Of a DNA stretch of 64,000 nucleotides, positions 1 through 10,086 are shown in pieces. The translations under genes were made by a program, and so were the position numbers. The notes under the pieces are model-generated. The model saw nothing but the letters and a program-made list of their open reading frames with translations. It did not search any database and was not told where the DNA came from. The DNA is from Paramesorhizobium leguminum (GTDB lineage: Bacteria; Pseudomonadota; Alphaproteobacteria; Rhizobiales; Rhizobiaceae), in NCBI RefSeq assembly GCF_003217235.1, contig NZ_QJTF01000005.1, positions 62,001 to 126,000 of the forward strand, in the 5' to 3' direction. The first letter of the stretch is position 1; the number at the start of each line of letters is the position of its first letter.

Positions 1-1523
1 AGGTCGAGGACGACGGGCTTGTGGAAGATCATGCGGAATTCGGTCGCAACCTTCGCCGCATAGACCACCGCTTCCGGATCGTCGCCATTGACATGGAAGA
101 TCGGCGCTTCCACCATTTTCGCCACATCGGAGGGATAGGGCGAGGAGCGCGAGAAGGCGGGATTGGTCGTGAAGCCGATCTGGTTGTTGATGATCACATG
201 CAGCGTGCCGCCGACCCGGTAGCCCTTGAGACCGGAAAGGCCGAAGCACTCCGCCACCACGCCCTGGCCGGCAAAGGCCGCGTCGCCATGCAGCAGCAGC
301 GGCATCACCTTGGCGCGTTCGCTGAGCGGCACCACCTCGTCGCGGGTGCCGCGCCCGGCAAGCAGATCCTGCTTGGCGCGCGCCTTGCCCATCACGACAG
401 GGTTGACGATTTCCAGATGCGACGGGTTCGCCGTTAGCGACAGATGAACCTTGTTGCCGTCGAATTCACGGTCCGAGGAAGCGCCCAGATGGTACTTCAC
501 ATCGCCCGAACCCTCCACGTCGTCGGGCGCATAGGAACCGCCCTTGAACTCGTGGAAGATGGCGCGGTGTGGCTTCGCCATTACCTGGGAAAGCACATTC
601 AAACGCCCGCGATGCGCCATGCCGAGCACGACCTCGCGCAGGCCCATTTGCCCGCCGCGCTTGACGATCTGCTCCAGCGCCGGGATGAGCGATTCGCCGC
701 CGTCGAGGCCGAAGCGCTTGGTGCCCTTGTACTTGACATCGATGAACTGCTCGAATCCCTCAGCCTCGATCAGCTTCGACAGGATTGCCTTCTTGCCTTC
801 CGCCGAAAAGGCGATGCCCTTGTCCGGCCCTTCGATGCGCTCCTGGATCCACGCCTTTTCCGCAGGATCGGAAATGTGCATGAACTCGACGCCGATGGTC
901 GAGCAATAGGTACGCTTGAGGATATCGATCATCTGCGGGATCGTCGCGTATTCGAGACCCAGCACATTGTCGATGAATATCTTGCGGTCGTAATCGGCCG
1001 GCGTGAAACCATAGGTCTCCGGCGCCAGCTCCTTGTAATCTTCCGGCGGCTCGGCAAGATTCAAGGGATCGAGATTGGCATGGAGATGACCGCGCATCCG
1101 GTAGGCGCGGATCATCATGATGGCGCGGACCGAATCCCGCGCCGCATTGGTGATCGCAGCCTCGTCGATGACAGGCGCGGCCGCGCCATTCGCGGCAGGC
1201 TTGCCCGCCTTCGCCTTCAGCTTGTCGGCGATGTGCTTCTCGACCTCGCCCCAATTACCGTCGATCGCGGAGACGAGCTCGCCATTGGCCGCCACCGGCC
1301 AGTTGGGCTTCGTCCAGGACGCGCCTTGCGCATTCTTCCGCACATCCTCGGCGTCATCGTGAAGATTGGCGAAGAAATCCCGCCATTGCTGATCGACCGA
1401 TGCCGGATCGTTCTTATACTTCGCGTACAGTTCCTCGATATAGTCGGCATTACCGCCATAGAGGAATGAAGTTAGAGCGAAAAGGTCGTTGGCCCGTTCT
1501 GGGGCTTGTTCCTGCCGTGCCAT
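1..1523 (-). CDS. sucA: 2-oxoglutarate dehydrogenase E1 component, N-terminal part (cut by window edge)
   Basis: E1 of the 2-oxoglutarate dehydrogenase complex: thiamine-diphosphate-dependent decarboxylation of 2-oxoglutarate in the TCA cycle, cytoplasmic. About 507 codons are present and the frame stays open to the left edge, so the C-terminal half is missing. The N-terminus shows the short E1 leader (SFLYGGNADYIEELYAKY) that anchors E1 in the complex. Near residue 300 comes the conserved GMAHRGRLNVLS segment, and further on NPSHLEIVNPVVMGKAR, both typical of SucA. The start ATG is at 1521-1523 on the minus strand. It lies last in the visible mdh-sucC-cupin-sucD-sucA order, 193 bases after sucD, with a hairpin in the gap. 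sucB would be expected beyond the edge. Confidence 0.97.
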   Translation of the reverse strand, partial: MARQEQAPERANDLFALTSFLYGGNADYIEELYAKYKNDPASVDQQWRDFFANLHDDAEDVRKNAQGASWTKPNWPVAANGELVSAIDGNWGEVEKHIADKLKAKAGKPAANGAAAPVIDEAAITNAARDSVRAIMMIRAYRMRGHLHANLDPLNLAEPPEDYKELAPETYGFTPADYDRKIFIDNVLGLEYATIPQMIDILKRTYCSTIGVEFMHISDPAEKAWIQERIEGPDKGIAFSAEGKKAILSKLIEAEGFEQFIDVKYKGTKRFGLDGGESLIPALEQIVKRGGQMGLREVVLGMAHRGRLNVLSQVMAKPHRAIFHEFKGGSYAPDDVEGSGDVKYHLGASSDREFDGNKVHLSLTANPSHLEIVNPVVMGKARAKQDLLAGRGTRDEVVPLSERAKVMPLLLHGDAAFAGQGVVAECFGLSGLKGYRVGGTLHVIINNQIGFTTNPAFSRSSPYPSDVAKMVEAPIFHVNGDDPEAVVYAAKVATEFRMIFHKPVVLD

Positions 1524-1660
1524 GTGTCTTGCCGGAGTGTCCGCTCCGTCTCCTTTGAAGGGTGGGATAGTTCGGTAAAGTAACAAGGCAATATATCGCC
1601 AATATTTCCTTTACTACCCTACGCCTTACTCCCTTGATACTTTCACCGGACAGTAGGGCA

Positions 1661-1704
1661 ATAAGGCAACAGGACAGTCTATCTGACTGTCCCCGCTGCC
1701 TTAT
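1661..1704 (-). promoter_or_regulatory. Nested stem-loop between sucD and sucA
   Basis: Two stems nest: an outer 8-bp pair ATAAGGCA (1661-1668) with TGCCTTAT (1697-1704), and an inner 7-bp pair GGACAGT (1672-1678) with ACTGTCC (1686-1692) around a 7-base loop. It sits just after the sucD stop in the sense of transcription. There is no clear run of T on the minus strand after it, so it may be a partial terminator, a processing site or an mRNA-stability element that sets sucD against sucA levels. Function is inferred from position only. Confidence 0.5.
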
Positions 1705-1716
1705 GCCTTTAATGTC

Positions 1717-2619
1717 TTAGCCTTTCAGCACCTCGACCAGCGTCTTGCCGAGCTGTGCCGGCGACGGGGAAACGCGGATGCCCGCTGATTCCATCGCCGC
1801 GATCTTGTCTTCCGCGCCGCCCTTGCCGCCGGAGATGACTGCGCCGGCATGGCCCATGGTGCGTCCGGGAGGGGCCGTGCGGCCGGCGATGAAGCCGACC
1901 ATCGGCTTGCTGCGCCCACGCTTGGCCTCGTCCTTCAGGAACTGCGCCGCATCCTCTTCCGCCGAACCGCCGATCTCGCCGATCATCACAATCGACTTGG
2001 TATCGTCGTCGGCAAGGAACATCTCGAGGATGTCGATGAACTCCGTGCCCTTGACCGGGTCGCCGCCGATGCCCACCGCCGTCGTCTGGCCGAGGCCTTC
2101 GTTCGACGTCTGGAACACTGCTTCATAGGTAAGCGTGCCCGAGCGCGAAACAACACCCACCGAGCCCTTCTTGAAGATATTGCCCGGCATGATGCCGATC
2201 TTGCACTCCTCAGGCGTCAGCACGCCGGGGCAGTTCGGCCCAAGCAGGCGCGAATTCGACTTGTCGAGCCGCGCCTTCACCTTGACCATGTCCATGACGG
2301 GAATGCCCTCGGTGATGCAGACGATGAGCGGGATTTCCGCCTCGATCGCCTCGATGATCGCGGCAGCGGCGCCTGCGGGCGGCACATAGATGACCGATGC
2401 ATTCGCACCAGTTGCTTGCTTGCCTTCGGCCACCGTGGCGAAGATTGGCAGGCTTTCGCCCTTCGATCCTGCCCACGTCTCTCCACCCTTCTTCGGGTTG
2501 ATGCCGCCGACCATCTGGGTGCCGTAATAAGCAAGCGCCTGCTCGGTGTGGAATGTACCGGTCTTGCCGGTAAGGCCCTGCACGAGGACCTTGGTGTCTC
2601 TGTTGACGAGAATGGACAT
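1717..2619 (-). CDS. sucD: Succinyl-CoA ligase (ADP/GDP-forming) alpha subunit
   Basis: Alpha subunit of succinyl-CoA synthetase, which interconverts succinyl-CoA and succinate with substrate-level phosphorylation. The product is 300 aa, slightly longer than the E. coli protein (289). The N-terminal CoA-binding Rossmann domain begins [19 protein letters not shown]. The phosphorylated histidine lies in [10 protein letters not shown], His at about residue 257. The second half is the ligase domain with [17 protein letters not shown]. It lies 8 bases after the cupin gene and is followed by sucA, so it is almost surely translated from a common mRNA with sucC. The start chosen gives a family-typical N-terminus. 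Confidence 0.98.
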   Translation of the reverse strand: MSILVNRDTKVLVQGLTGKTGTFHTEQALAYYGTQMVGGINPKKGGETWAGSKGESLPIFATVAEGKQATGANASVIYVPPAGAAAAIIEAIEAEIPLIVCITEGIPVMDMVKVKARLDKSNSRLLGPNCPGVLTPEECKIGIMPGNIFKKGSVGVVSRSGTLTYEAVFQTSNEGLGQTTAVGIGGDPVKGTEFIDILEMFLADDDTKSIVMIGEIGGSAEEDAAQFLKDEAKRGRSKPMVGFIAGRTAPPGRTMGHAGAVISGGKGGAEDKIAAMESAGIRVSPSPAQLGKTLVEVLKG

Positions 2620-2627
2620 AGAGTTTC

Positions 2628-2999
2628 CTAGAGTCTCTTGAGGTCGGTCACGGTGAGATCGCTTTTGGCGTTCCCGGTGTTGAGGGTGGTCGCCGGCTCG
2701 AACATCAGGACGATGGGCTCCACGCTCAGCGAGCGCGGCCTGTGTTCGACCGAGCGCGGCACGACGATGAAATCGCCTTCGCCGAGCTCGACGGAACCAT
2801 CCCGGAAGTCGATGGCGATTTTTCCACGCAAGACAAGGAAAGCCTCGTCTTCATTCTCATGCGCATGCCAATCGAACTCATCACCGAACTTGGCGACCTT
2901 CGCCTGCGAATCGTTGACGTCTCCGGCGATATGCGGATCGAAGACCTTGTCGATCTTGCGATCGGCCTCTTCAACGAGATTGATCTTGCGTGGCGGCAT
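2628..2999 (-). CDS. Cupin-domain protein embedded between sucC and sucD
   Basis: A 123-aa single-domain cupin. Motif 1 is visible as [16 protein letters not shown] with His45, His47 and Glu51, followed by Gly59. Motif 2 is [16 protein letters not shown] with Pro81 and His86. Together these give the usual 3-His/1-Glu metal site of a small beta-barrel. It starts 4 bases after the sucC stop and ends 8 bases before the sucD start, so it is transcribed, and probably translationally coupled, with the succinyl-CoA ligase subunits. The substrate is unknown. Small cupins of this type are often isomerases, dioxygenases or sensors; the operon hints at a role tied to TCA metabolites, but that is inference. 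The start ATG follows directly on the sucC stop region. Confidence 0.85.
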   Translation of the reverse strand: MPPRKINLVEEADRKIDKVFDPHIAGDVNDSQAKVAKFGDEFDWHAHENEDEAFLVLRGKIAIDFRDGSVELGEGDFIVVPRSVEHRPRSLSVEPIVLMFEPATTLNTGNAKSDLTVTDLKRL

Positions 3000-3003
3000 C
3001 GTA

Positions 3004-4197
3004 TCAGCCCTTCACTGCCGCGACGATCTTCTGCGCCGCATCGTCGAGGTCGTCGGCCGAGATGACGTTGAGGCCGCTCTCGTTGATGATCTTCTTGCCG
3101 AGCTCGACATTGGTGCCTTCGAGACGGACCACCAGCGGAACCTTGAGGCCCACTTCCTTGACCGCCGCGATCACGCCTTCGGCGATGACGTCGCACTTCA
3201 TGATGCCGCCAAAGATGTTGACGAGGATGCCCTCGACAGCCGGATCGGCGGTGATGATCTTGAACGCCGCCGTCACCTTCTCCTTGGAAGCGCCGCCGCC
3301 GACATCGAGGAAGTTGGCCGGCTCCGCACCGTAGAGCTTGATGATATCCATCGTCGCCATGGCAAGGCCCGCGCCGTTGACCATGCAGCCGATATTGCCG
3401 TCGAGCGCCACATAGGCGAGGTCGTATTTCGACGCCTCGATTTCCTTGTCGTCCTCTTCCGTCGTGTCGCGCAGTTCGAGGATATCAGGATGACGGAACA
3501 GCGCGTTGTTGTCGAAGGAAACCTTGGCGTCGAGAACACGCAAATGACCGTCCTTCATCACGATCAGCGGGTTGACTTCGAGCAGGCTCATGTCCTTCTC
3601 GGTGAACGCCTTGTAGAGGATCGGGAACAACGTCAGCGCATCCGCCTTGGCATCACCCTCGAGCTTCAGCGCATCGGCGAGCTTCACCGAATCGGCTTCC
3701 GTCACGCCCGTTTCCGGATCGATGGCGAGCGTCACGATCTTCTCAGGCGTCTCCTCGGCGACGGCCTCGATGTCCATACCGCCCTCGGTCGAAACGACGA
3801 AGGCCGGACGTCCGACGGTGCGGTCGATCAGGATCGAAAGATAGAGCTCGCGCTCGATATCGGCGCCGTCTTCGAGATAGAGACGGTTCACCTGCTTGCC
3901 GGCGGGGCCAGTCTGCTTGGTGACGAGCGTATTGCCCAGCATCTCCTTGACGTTGGCGACCACCTCATCGATGGATTTCGCCAGCCGCACGCCGCCCTTG
4001 GCGTCGGGGCCCAATTCCTTGAACTTGCCCTTGCCGCGACCGCCGGCATGGATCTGGCTCTTGACCACATAGAGCGGGCCGGGAAGCGACTTCGCCCACT
4101 CTTCCGCCTGCTCGACGGAATAGACGGCCACGCCGTTGGCGATCGGCGCGCCGAAAGTGTGCAGCAGGCGTTTGGCCTGATATTCGTGAATATTCAT
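3004..4197 (-). CDS. sucC: Succinyl-CoA ligase beta subunit
   Basis: Beta subunit of succinyl-CoA synthetase, carrying the nucleotide-binding ATP-grasp domain. The protein is 397 aa, as usual (388-400). The N-terminus [19 protein letters not shown] is characteristic. The ATP-grasp loop [12 protein letters not shown] is near residue 55, and [11 protein letters not shown] with [20 protein letters not shown]-type segments follow (here [17 protein letters not shown]). A well-spaced ribosome-binding site (AAAGGACATCCG before ATG) supports the start. It is preceded by mdh with a 104-base gap and followed after 4 bases by the cupin gene. It acts as an alpha2beta2 or alpha-beta complex with SucD in the cytoplasm. 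Confidence 0.98.
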   Translation of the reverse strand: MNIHEYQAKRLLHTFGAPIANGVAVYSVEQAEEWAKSLPGPLYVVKSQIHAGGRGKGKFKELGPDAKGGVRLAKSIDEVVANVKEMLGNTLVTKQTGPAGKQVNRLYLEDGADIERELYLSILIDRTVGRPAFVVSTEGGMDIEAVAEETPEKIVTLAIDPETGVTEADSVKLADALKLEGDAKADALTLFPILYKAFTEKDMSLLEVNPLIVMKDGHLRVLDAKVSFDNNALFRHPDILELRDTTEEDDKEIEASKYDLAYVALDGNIGCMVNGAGLAMATMDIIKLYGAEPANFLDVGGGASKEKVTAAFKIITADPAVEGILVNIFGGIMKCDVIAEGVIAAVKEVGLKVPLVVRLEGTNVELGKKIINESGLNVISADDLDDAAQKIVAAVKG

Positions 4198-4263
4198 CGG
4201 ATGTCCTTTTTGGATTGCCCAAGCCGCTATCAGCGGAACGTTTCCAAATGATGGAGATAGGCG

Positions 4264-4294
4264 CCGACCGTGACGAGAGTACCATCACGATCGG
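4264..4294 (-). promoter_or_regulatory. 10-bp stem-loop between mdh and sucC
   Basis: CCGACCGTGA (4264-4273) can pair with TCACGATCGG (4285-4294) over 10 positions with one wobble pair and an 11-base loop. It lies in the 104-base gap between the mdh stop and the sucC start. No T-run follows on the minus strand, so a processing site or mRNA stabiliser separating mdh from sucC expression is as likely as a terminator. Confidence 0.4.
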
Positions 4295-4301
4295 TTGAAC
4301 T

Positions 4302-5321
<1,020 letters not shown>

Positions 5322-5415
5322 TCAGGAACGCCTCAAGCAGCTGGGCAGGTCGATAGGCCTGTTTGAAAAAGAACTCAACCGATTCTTTTGTTGCCAATAT
5401 TTTCAATCGGTTAGA

Positions 5416-5441
5416 ATTATAAACTCTTACGTAAACGTCAA
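5416..5441 (-). promoter_or_regulatory. Candidate promoter upstream of mdh
   Basis: On the minus strand a perfect TATAAT (complement of 5416-5421) is preceded by TTGACG (complement of 5436-5441). The spacing is only 14 bases, shorter than the ideal 16-18, so the true -35 may be shifted. The surrounding 100 bases are AT-rich compared with the genes. This is the obvious place for the mdh-suc operon promoter. Confidence 0.35.
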
Positions 5442-5481
5442 TTAACTTTGACAATCCGGTGACAATTTAGAGGCCCACTTC

Positions 5482-6672
5482 TCAAGTACCTGACAATTCT
5501 GGCGCGGTACGCGGATCGCCCGCCTCCGCCTCCTTCAGATATTCCTCGCTCTGCATCTCAAACAATCGCGAGGCCGTTCGATCAAACTCAAACGCTTCCG
5601 TGCCCGATGTCGCCTCATAGAGCTTTTCCGGCGTAGCCTCCGCCGAAATCACCAGCCGCGCATGATGATCATAGAGCGTGTCGATAAGAAGAATGAAGCG
5701 CTTGGCCTCGTTGCGCCGCGCGTAGTCGAGGACGGGCACGTCGTCGATGAAGATCGTGTGATAGCGCCTGATAACCGCCATGTAATCGGACGCGCCGAGC
5801 GGTTTGGAACAGAGATCGCCGAACGTGAAGCGGGCGGCATTGCCCGCCGCGCGCGGCACCAAAACGTCGTGCCCTTTGACGGTTAGAACATCGGAATGCT
5901 CTTCCGTCCCACCCTTCGCGATCTCCCACGCAGCATCCATCAGCCGCCGCGCGTCGCCCCCGAGCGGCGTCACATAGACCGGCTGGCGGTTGAGCTTCTC
6001 AAGCCTGTAATCCGTGCGGGAATCGAGATTGACCACATCGACATGGCGTTTCAGAAGCGCGATGAAGGGAAGGAAGAGCTGGCGATTGAGCCCGTCGCGA
6101 TAGAGATTGTCCGGCTGGACGTTGGACGTCGCCACCAGCACCACGCCGCGCTCGAAAAGCGCGCTGAACAAGCGCGACAGGATCATCGCGTCAGTGATGT
6201 CGGTCACCGTGAACTCGTCGAAGCAAAGCACCCAGGCGGCTTCCGCCAGCGCATCGGCGACCGGCGGAATGGGGTCTTCCTGCTTGGTCTCGCCTCGCTT
6301 GAAGGCCTGCCGGTGCGCGTGGATGCGCTCATGAACATCGGCCATGAAATCATTGAAATGCGCCCGGCGTTTGCGATTGACCGGAACCAGCGCAAAGAAC
6401 ATGTCCATCAGCATGGTCTTGCCGCGGCCTACCTCGCCGTAAATATAGAGGCCCTTTACCGGCTCCCGGTTTTCCGCCTTGCGCCCGAACAACCATCCGA
6501 GCGCGCTCCCCTTCTTGGAAAGCCGCTTTTGGCCGAGTTCCTCGATCAACCGGTCGAACCGGTCGGCAAGCGCAAGCTGCGCGGAATCCGGATCCACCTC
6601 CCCGGCCGCCGCCATCGCATCGTAACGCTCGCGCACGGAAGGAAACGCCTTCAGCTTTTGGTCAAAGGACAT
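5482..6672 (-). CDS. zapE: Cell division protein ZapE (AFG1-family ATPase)
   Basis: AFG1/LACE1-type P-loop ATPase; in E. coli ZapE binds FtsZ and acts at the constricting septum. The 396-aa product has Walker A GEVGRGKT at residues 79-86 and Walker B in WVLCFDEFTVTD. The sensor segment VATSNVQPDNLYRDGLNRQ and the C-terminal SPLCSKPLGASDY-like stretch (here DLCSKPLGASDYMAV) are family hallmarks. It lies upstream of mdh in the same orientation, separated by about 217 bases that hold the mdh promoter candidate. The start ATG gives the family-typical N-terminus MSFDQKLKAF. Confidence 0.93.
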   Translation of the reverse strand: MSFDQKLKAFPSVRERYDAMAAAGEVDPDSAQLALADRFDRLIEELGQKRLSKKGSALGWLFGRKAENREPVKGLYIYGEVGRGKTMLMDMFFALVPVNRKRRAHFNDFMADVHERIHAHRQAFKRGETKQEDPIPPVADALAEAAWVLCFDEFTVTDITDAMILSRLFSALFERGVVLVATSNVQPDNLYRDGLNRQLFLPFIALLKRHVDVVNLDSRTDYRLEKLNRQPVYVTPLGGDARRLMDAAWEIAKGGTEEHSDVLTVKGHDVLVPRAAGNAARFTFGDLCSKPLGASDYMAVIRRYHTIFIDDVPVLDYARRNEAKRFILLIDTLYDHHARLVISAEATPEKLYEATSGTEAFEFDRTASRLFEMQSEEYLKEAEAGDPRTAPELSGT

Positions 6673-6710
6673 TTCCGTCAGGTCCGTAGTTTACTTCACT
6701 GCATCTGATA

Positions 6711-7280
6711 TCAGCGGGACAGACTGATCGCCTGCCCGTTGGTGGTCTGCCCATCGAAGCGGCCCTCGCCGGATGAATAAAGCTGTGCCACCGTGCCGCC
6801 CGAAACGTCATAGAAGACGAGCTGCTTGCCATTGACCGACCAGGCCTTGAGATTGGCCAGTTCACCCGGGCATTTCAACGGACCGGCGTGATAATACTGG
6901 CCGAGTTTGGTCTGCGGCGTCGCCACCTTGCAGGTTTGGCCTCCGACAGAAACGCTCCACACGCCGGCGACTTTGCCCGGCGTCAAATCCGGTGCCGTAG
7001 CCGGCGGGATGTTGGCAACTTGCGTTCCCCCGGGCTGGGAGGGAGCGGCGCCCTGGGGGCCGGCAGGCGCGGGAGGAAACGACGATGCGCCGGGCGCGGG
7101 CAGCGCGCTCTGCTGCACATTGCCCGCCGGCGCGGCGCGCAAGGGCGGAGGAGGAGGTGGCGGCGAAACCGTATCGAGATTGCCAAGCCGTTCACTCTGG
7201 CATCCTGCGGCGAGGACGGCCACTGCTGCAAGGCTCATCAGACCCGCCTTCGAAATTCCGCTCGTTCTTGAAATACCCAT
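6711..7280 (-). CDS. omp19: Omp19-like outer-membrane lipoprotein with protease-inhibitor (Inh) domain
   Basis: 189-aa lipoprotein. The signal peptide ends in the lipobox LAAGC with Cys27 as the lipidated residue. A proline-rich linker (SPPPPPPPLRAAPAG onward, about residues 38-85) leads to a C-terminal beta-barrel of the Inh/AprI protease-inhibitor family with paired cysteines in GGQTCKVATPQTK and GPLKCPGELANL. It ends in the same QA-hydrophobic-SLSR style as Brucella Omp19. Brucella Omp19 is about 177 aa and inhibits host proteases; the core motifs CQS-RLGNLD, APDLTPG-VAGVW and GRFDGQTT are shared, while the linker differs. It is exported by Lol to the outer membrane. Met15 is an alternative, shorter start that would still give a lipoprotein signal. 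Confidence 0.9.
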   Translation of the reverse strand: MGISRTSGISKAGLMSLAAVAVLAAGCQSERLGNLDTVSPPPPPPPLRAAPAGNVQQSALPAPGASSFPPAPAGPQGAAPSQPGGTQVANIPPATAPDLTPGKVAGVWSVSVGGQTCKVATPQTKLGQYYHAGPLKCPGELANLKAWSVNGKQLVFYDVSGGTVAQLYSSGEGRFDGQTTNGQAISLSR

Positions 7281-7340
7281 AACGATCTCCTCTACGCAGG
7301 CGAGCCTCTATTCCCGACGCTGCCTTTGGTCAATGCTAAA

Positions 7341-7378
7341 GCACGATCCCGCAAAGTTGCAGATGGATAAGATCATGC
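7341..7378. repeat. Degenerate copy of the GCATGATC palindromic repeat
   Basis: Between omp19 and the DUF1328 gene (7281-7627, otherwise without recognisable genes) lies a worn copy of the repeat seen at 44753, 45378 and 53754. The outer arms GCACGATC and GATCATGC are still nearly complementary, but the inner AAAGT/ACTTTT stem is broken. The rest of the 347-base gap should hold the divergent promoters for omp19 and the DUF1328 gene; none could be fixed with confidence. Confidence 0.55.
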
Positions 7379-7627
7379 GAGCCTAGCGAAGTGATAAAAT
7401 GGCGATGCTGGCGAAAATGCAACCGCGAGCGCCGATCAGTCGCATCTATAGCACCAGATCGCACATTCCAGCCTAAAAAAGTCCGTGACTGGGACAAGGA
7501 TGTCACACTCCCGCAGCGCCTCCTTATCAAGGCCTTTTTCCGCATCACAACGCGGAACCGTACCGTGAATTGCCCGTTAGGACGAATGTAGCTGCACAGT
7601 CCGAACCGCCACAGGGGTATTGGAAAC

Positions 7628-7792
7628 ATGATCAAATGGATTGTCATTCTGCTGATTATCGCGGCCATAGCCAGTTTACTGGGCTTTCGCGGCGTTGCCG
7701 GGGCCGCCGCCACAGGGGCCAAGCTTTTGATCTTCGTCGTTCTGGTCGCGCTCCTGCTTGCGCTTATTTTCGGCGGCATCGTCATAGCCTGA
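7628..7792 (+). CDS. DUF1328 (UPF0391) small membrane protein
   Basis: A 54-aa hydrophobic protein, MIKWIVILLIIAAIASLLGF and onward, ending LIFGGIVIA. It has two predicted membrane segments (about residues 4-24 and 31-52) joined by a Gly/Ala-rich turn with GFRGVAGAAATGAK. This is the layout of the DUF1328/YtjA family, in which GFGGIAGA is the conserved turn. Function is unknown; family members are often stress-induced inner-membrane proteins. It stands alone on the plus strand before dapF. It is short, but the codon use and family match make it real. Confidence 0.88.
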   Translation: MIKWIVILLIIAAIASLLGFRGVAGAAATGAKLLIFVVLVALLLALIFGGIVIA

Positions 7793-7904
7793 TACTGGGC
7801 CTGACACGAGGCTGAAACCATGCCCGGAATGAGAGTCTGGCAATTCCCGGCCAATTCCGCCATATAAGCCCCATATCGCGAATTTTTGGGACCAGCGACG
7901 AGCC

Positions 7905-8801
7905 ATGGGCGAGCAAGCGGCTTTTGCCAGGATGAACGGGCTCGGCAACGAAATCATCGTTGCCGACATGCGTGGACGCGGCGACCGCATCGCGCCGGCG
8001 GCGGCGATTGCGCTCGCACGCGATCCGGCGACGAAGTTCGACCAGATCATGGCGATCCATGATCCGAAGGCTTCCGGCACGGACTATTATGTCGAAATCA
8101 TCAATCGCGACGGCTCGCTGGCCCAGGCCTGCGGCAATGGCATGCGCTGCGTTGTGCAGGCGCTTGCCGCCGAAACCGGGCGCGACCGCTTCACCTTCGA
8201 AACGCTGGCCGGCATTCTGACGGCGGAAGAGCACGCCGATGGCCTCATCTCCGTTGACATGGGCAAGCCGCGCTTCGGCTGGCAGGAAATCCCGCTGGCG
8301 GAAGAATTCGCCGACACGCGCCGGATCGAACTTCAGGTCGGCCCCATCGACGCGCCCGTGCTGCATTCGCCCTCCGTCGCCTCCATGGGCAATCCGCATG
8401 CGATTTTCTGGGTCGACCGCGACGTCTGGTCCTATGAACTGGAAAAGTTCGGCCCGCTTCTGGAAAATCATCCGATCTTCCCCGAGCGCGCCAACGTCTC
8501 CATCGCTCAGGTTACCGCTGATAACGCATTGACCCTGCGCACCTGGGAGCGCGGCGTGGGCCTCACCCGCGCCTGCGGCTCCGCCGCCTGCGCCGCCGCC
8601 GTCAACGCCGCCCGCACAGGCCGCACCGGCCGCAACGTTACCGTCACCGTGCCCGGCGGCCCGCTCCAGATCGAATGGCGCGGCGACGACCATGTCATCA
8701 TGACCGGCCCGGCGGAATGGGAATTTGCAGGCAGCTTCGACCCCGCCACCGGCACGTGGACGCGCGACGCCGCCGCGTCACTTGAGCGAGGCATGGCATA
8801 A
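7905..8801 (+). CDS. dapF: Diaminopimelate epimerase
   Basis: Converts LL- to meso-diaminopimelate in the lysine and peptidoglycan precursor pathway by a two-cysteine acid-base mechanism without cofactor. The 298-aa product shows both active-site cysteines: Cys76 in QACGNGMRC and Cys about 224 in TRACGSAAC. The N-terminal [15 protein letters not shown] segment is diagnostic. The stop overlaps the mtaB start by one base (TAATG), so the two are translationally coupled. It begins the dapF-mtaB-ftsY-yciB-gloB run. lysA, the last enzyme of the pathway, lies 52 kb away in this window. Confidence 0.98.
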   Translation: MGEQAAFARMNGLGNEIIVADMRGRGDRIAPAAAIALARDPATKFDQIMAIHDPKASGTDYYVEIINRDGSLAQACGNGMRCVVQALAAETGRDRFTFETLAGILTAEEHADGLISVDMGKPRFGWQEIPLAEEFADTRRIELQVGPIDAPVLHSPSVASMGNPHAIFWVDRDVWSYELEKFGPLLENHPIFPERANVSIAQVTADNALTLRTWERGVGLTRACGSAACAAAVNAARTGRTGRNVTVTVPGGPLQIEWRGDDHVIMTGPAEWEFAGSFDPATGTWTRDAAASLERGMA

Positions 8802-10084
8802 TGGCGGTCGAGATCGTCACCTTCGGCTGCCGCCTCAACACCTATGAATCCGAGGTGATGAAGCGCGAAGCCGACGCCGCCGGACTGGGCGAACTCCGGG
8901 GCGGCGCGATCGTCTTCAACACCTGCGCCGTCACCAGCGAAGCGGTGCGGCAGGCTCGACAGGCAATCCGCAAGGCGCGCCGCGAAAACCCGGAGGCGCG
9001 CATCATCGTCACCGGCTGCGCCGCGCAGACCGGCGCCGACGACTTTGCCGCGATGGACGAGGTCGATCTCATTCTCGGCAATGAAGAGAAGCTGAAATCC
9101 AACTCCTACCGGATGTTGCTGGATTTCGGCGTCAACCAATTCGAAAAAGTCCGCGTCAACGATATCATGGAAGTGCGCGAGACGGCGAGCCACATGGTCG
9201 ACGCCATCGAGGGCCGCGCCCGCGCCTTCGTCCAGGTGCAGAACGGCTGCGATCATCGCTGCACCTTCTGCATCATTCCCTACGGTCGCGGCAATTCTCG
9301 CTCCGTGCCGATGGGCGCGGTGGTCGAACAGGTGAAGCGTCTCGTCGGCAATGGCTACCTCGAAGTTGTGCTGACCGGCGTCGACATGACCAGCTACGGG
9401 CCGGACCTGCCGGGCAGCCTGCGTCTTGGCAAGCTGGTGAAGACCATCCTGGCGCAAGTGCCCGACCTCCAGCGCCTGCGCCTGTCCTCCATCGATTCCA
9501 TCGAGGCCGATAACGATCTGATGGAAGCGTTGGCAAATGAAAAGCGCCTGATGCCCCATCTGCATTTGTCGCTGCAATCGGGCGACGACATGATCTTGAA
9601 GCGCATGAAGCGTCGTCACCTGCGCGATGATTCCATCCGCTTCTGCGAGACTGTGCGCCAGATCAGGCCTGATATCGTTTTCGGCGCCGACATCATCGCG
9701 GGTTTTCCCACGGAAACGGAAGAAATGTTCGAGAACTCGCTGCGAATTGTTGAGGAATGCGGCCTGACGCATCTTCACGTCTTCCCATTCAGCCCCCGCG
9801 AAGGCACGCCCGCCGCACGTATGCCGCAGGTAGCGCGCCAAACCGTCAAGGAACGCGCCGCACGGCTGCGCGCCGAAGCCGACCGCGCCTACACGGCGCA
9901 TCTGGCTAAGCTCGACGGCACCGTGCAGAGAATACTGGTAGAGCGCGAGGGGCTGGGCCGCACCGAGGGCTTCACGCTTGTTGCCCTCGATGGGGGCGAG
10001 CCGGGTTCCATCATCGAGCGGCGAATCGCCGGGCATGACGGTGAAAAGCTCATCGCCGCCCAACCCGAGCGGCAGGTGGCGTAA
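8801..10084 (+). CDS. mtaB: tRNA t6A37 methylthiotransferase MtaB
   Basis: Radical-SAM enzyme that adds a methylthio group to t6A at position 37 of ANN-decoding tRNAs, giving ms2t6A. The 427-aa protein has the three parts of the family: an N-terminal UPF0004 domain with cysteines in FGCRLNTYESE, NTCAVTSEA and VTGCAAQ for one iron-sulfur cluster; the radical-SAM motif CDHRCTFC (Cys150, 154, 157) for the second; and a C-terminal TRAM-like region. Start and stop are set by the coupling to dapF upstream and a two-base gap to ftsY downstream. Confidence 0.95.
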   Translation: MAVEIVTFGCRLNTYESEVMKREADAAGLGELRGGAIVFNTCAVTSEAVRQARQAIRKARRENPEARIIVTGCAAQTGADDFAAMDEVDLILGNEEKLKSNSYRMLLDFGVNQFEKVRVNDIMEVRETASHMVDAIEGRARAFVQVQNGCDHRCTFCIIPYGRGNSRSVPMGAVVEQVKRLVGNGYLEVVLTGVDMTSYGPDLPGSLRLGKLVKTILAQVPDLQRLRLSSIDSIEADNDLMEALANEKRLMPHLHLSLQSGDDMILKRMKRRHLRDDSIRFCETVRQIRPDIVFGADIIAGFPTETEEMFENSLRIVEECGLTHLHVFPFSPREGTPAARMPQVARQTVKERAARLRAEADRAYTAHLAKLDGTVQRILVEREGLGRTEGFTLVALDGGEPGSIIERRIAGHDGEKLIAAQPERQVA

Positions 10085-10086
10085 CC

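Noticed and set aside
444-1469. Long plus-strand open frame opposite sucA
   Set aside because: It is the mirror of a high-GC coding gene; sucA on the minus strand has clear family motifs over the same stretch, and the plus frame has none.
8507-10063. 518-codon minus-strand frame opposite dapF and mtaB
   Set aside because: It lies over two well-supported plus-strand genes and has no recognisable domain; long antisense frames are expected at this GC content.
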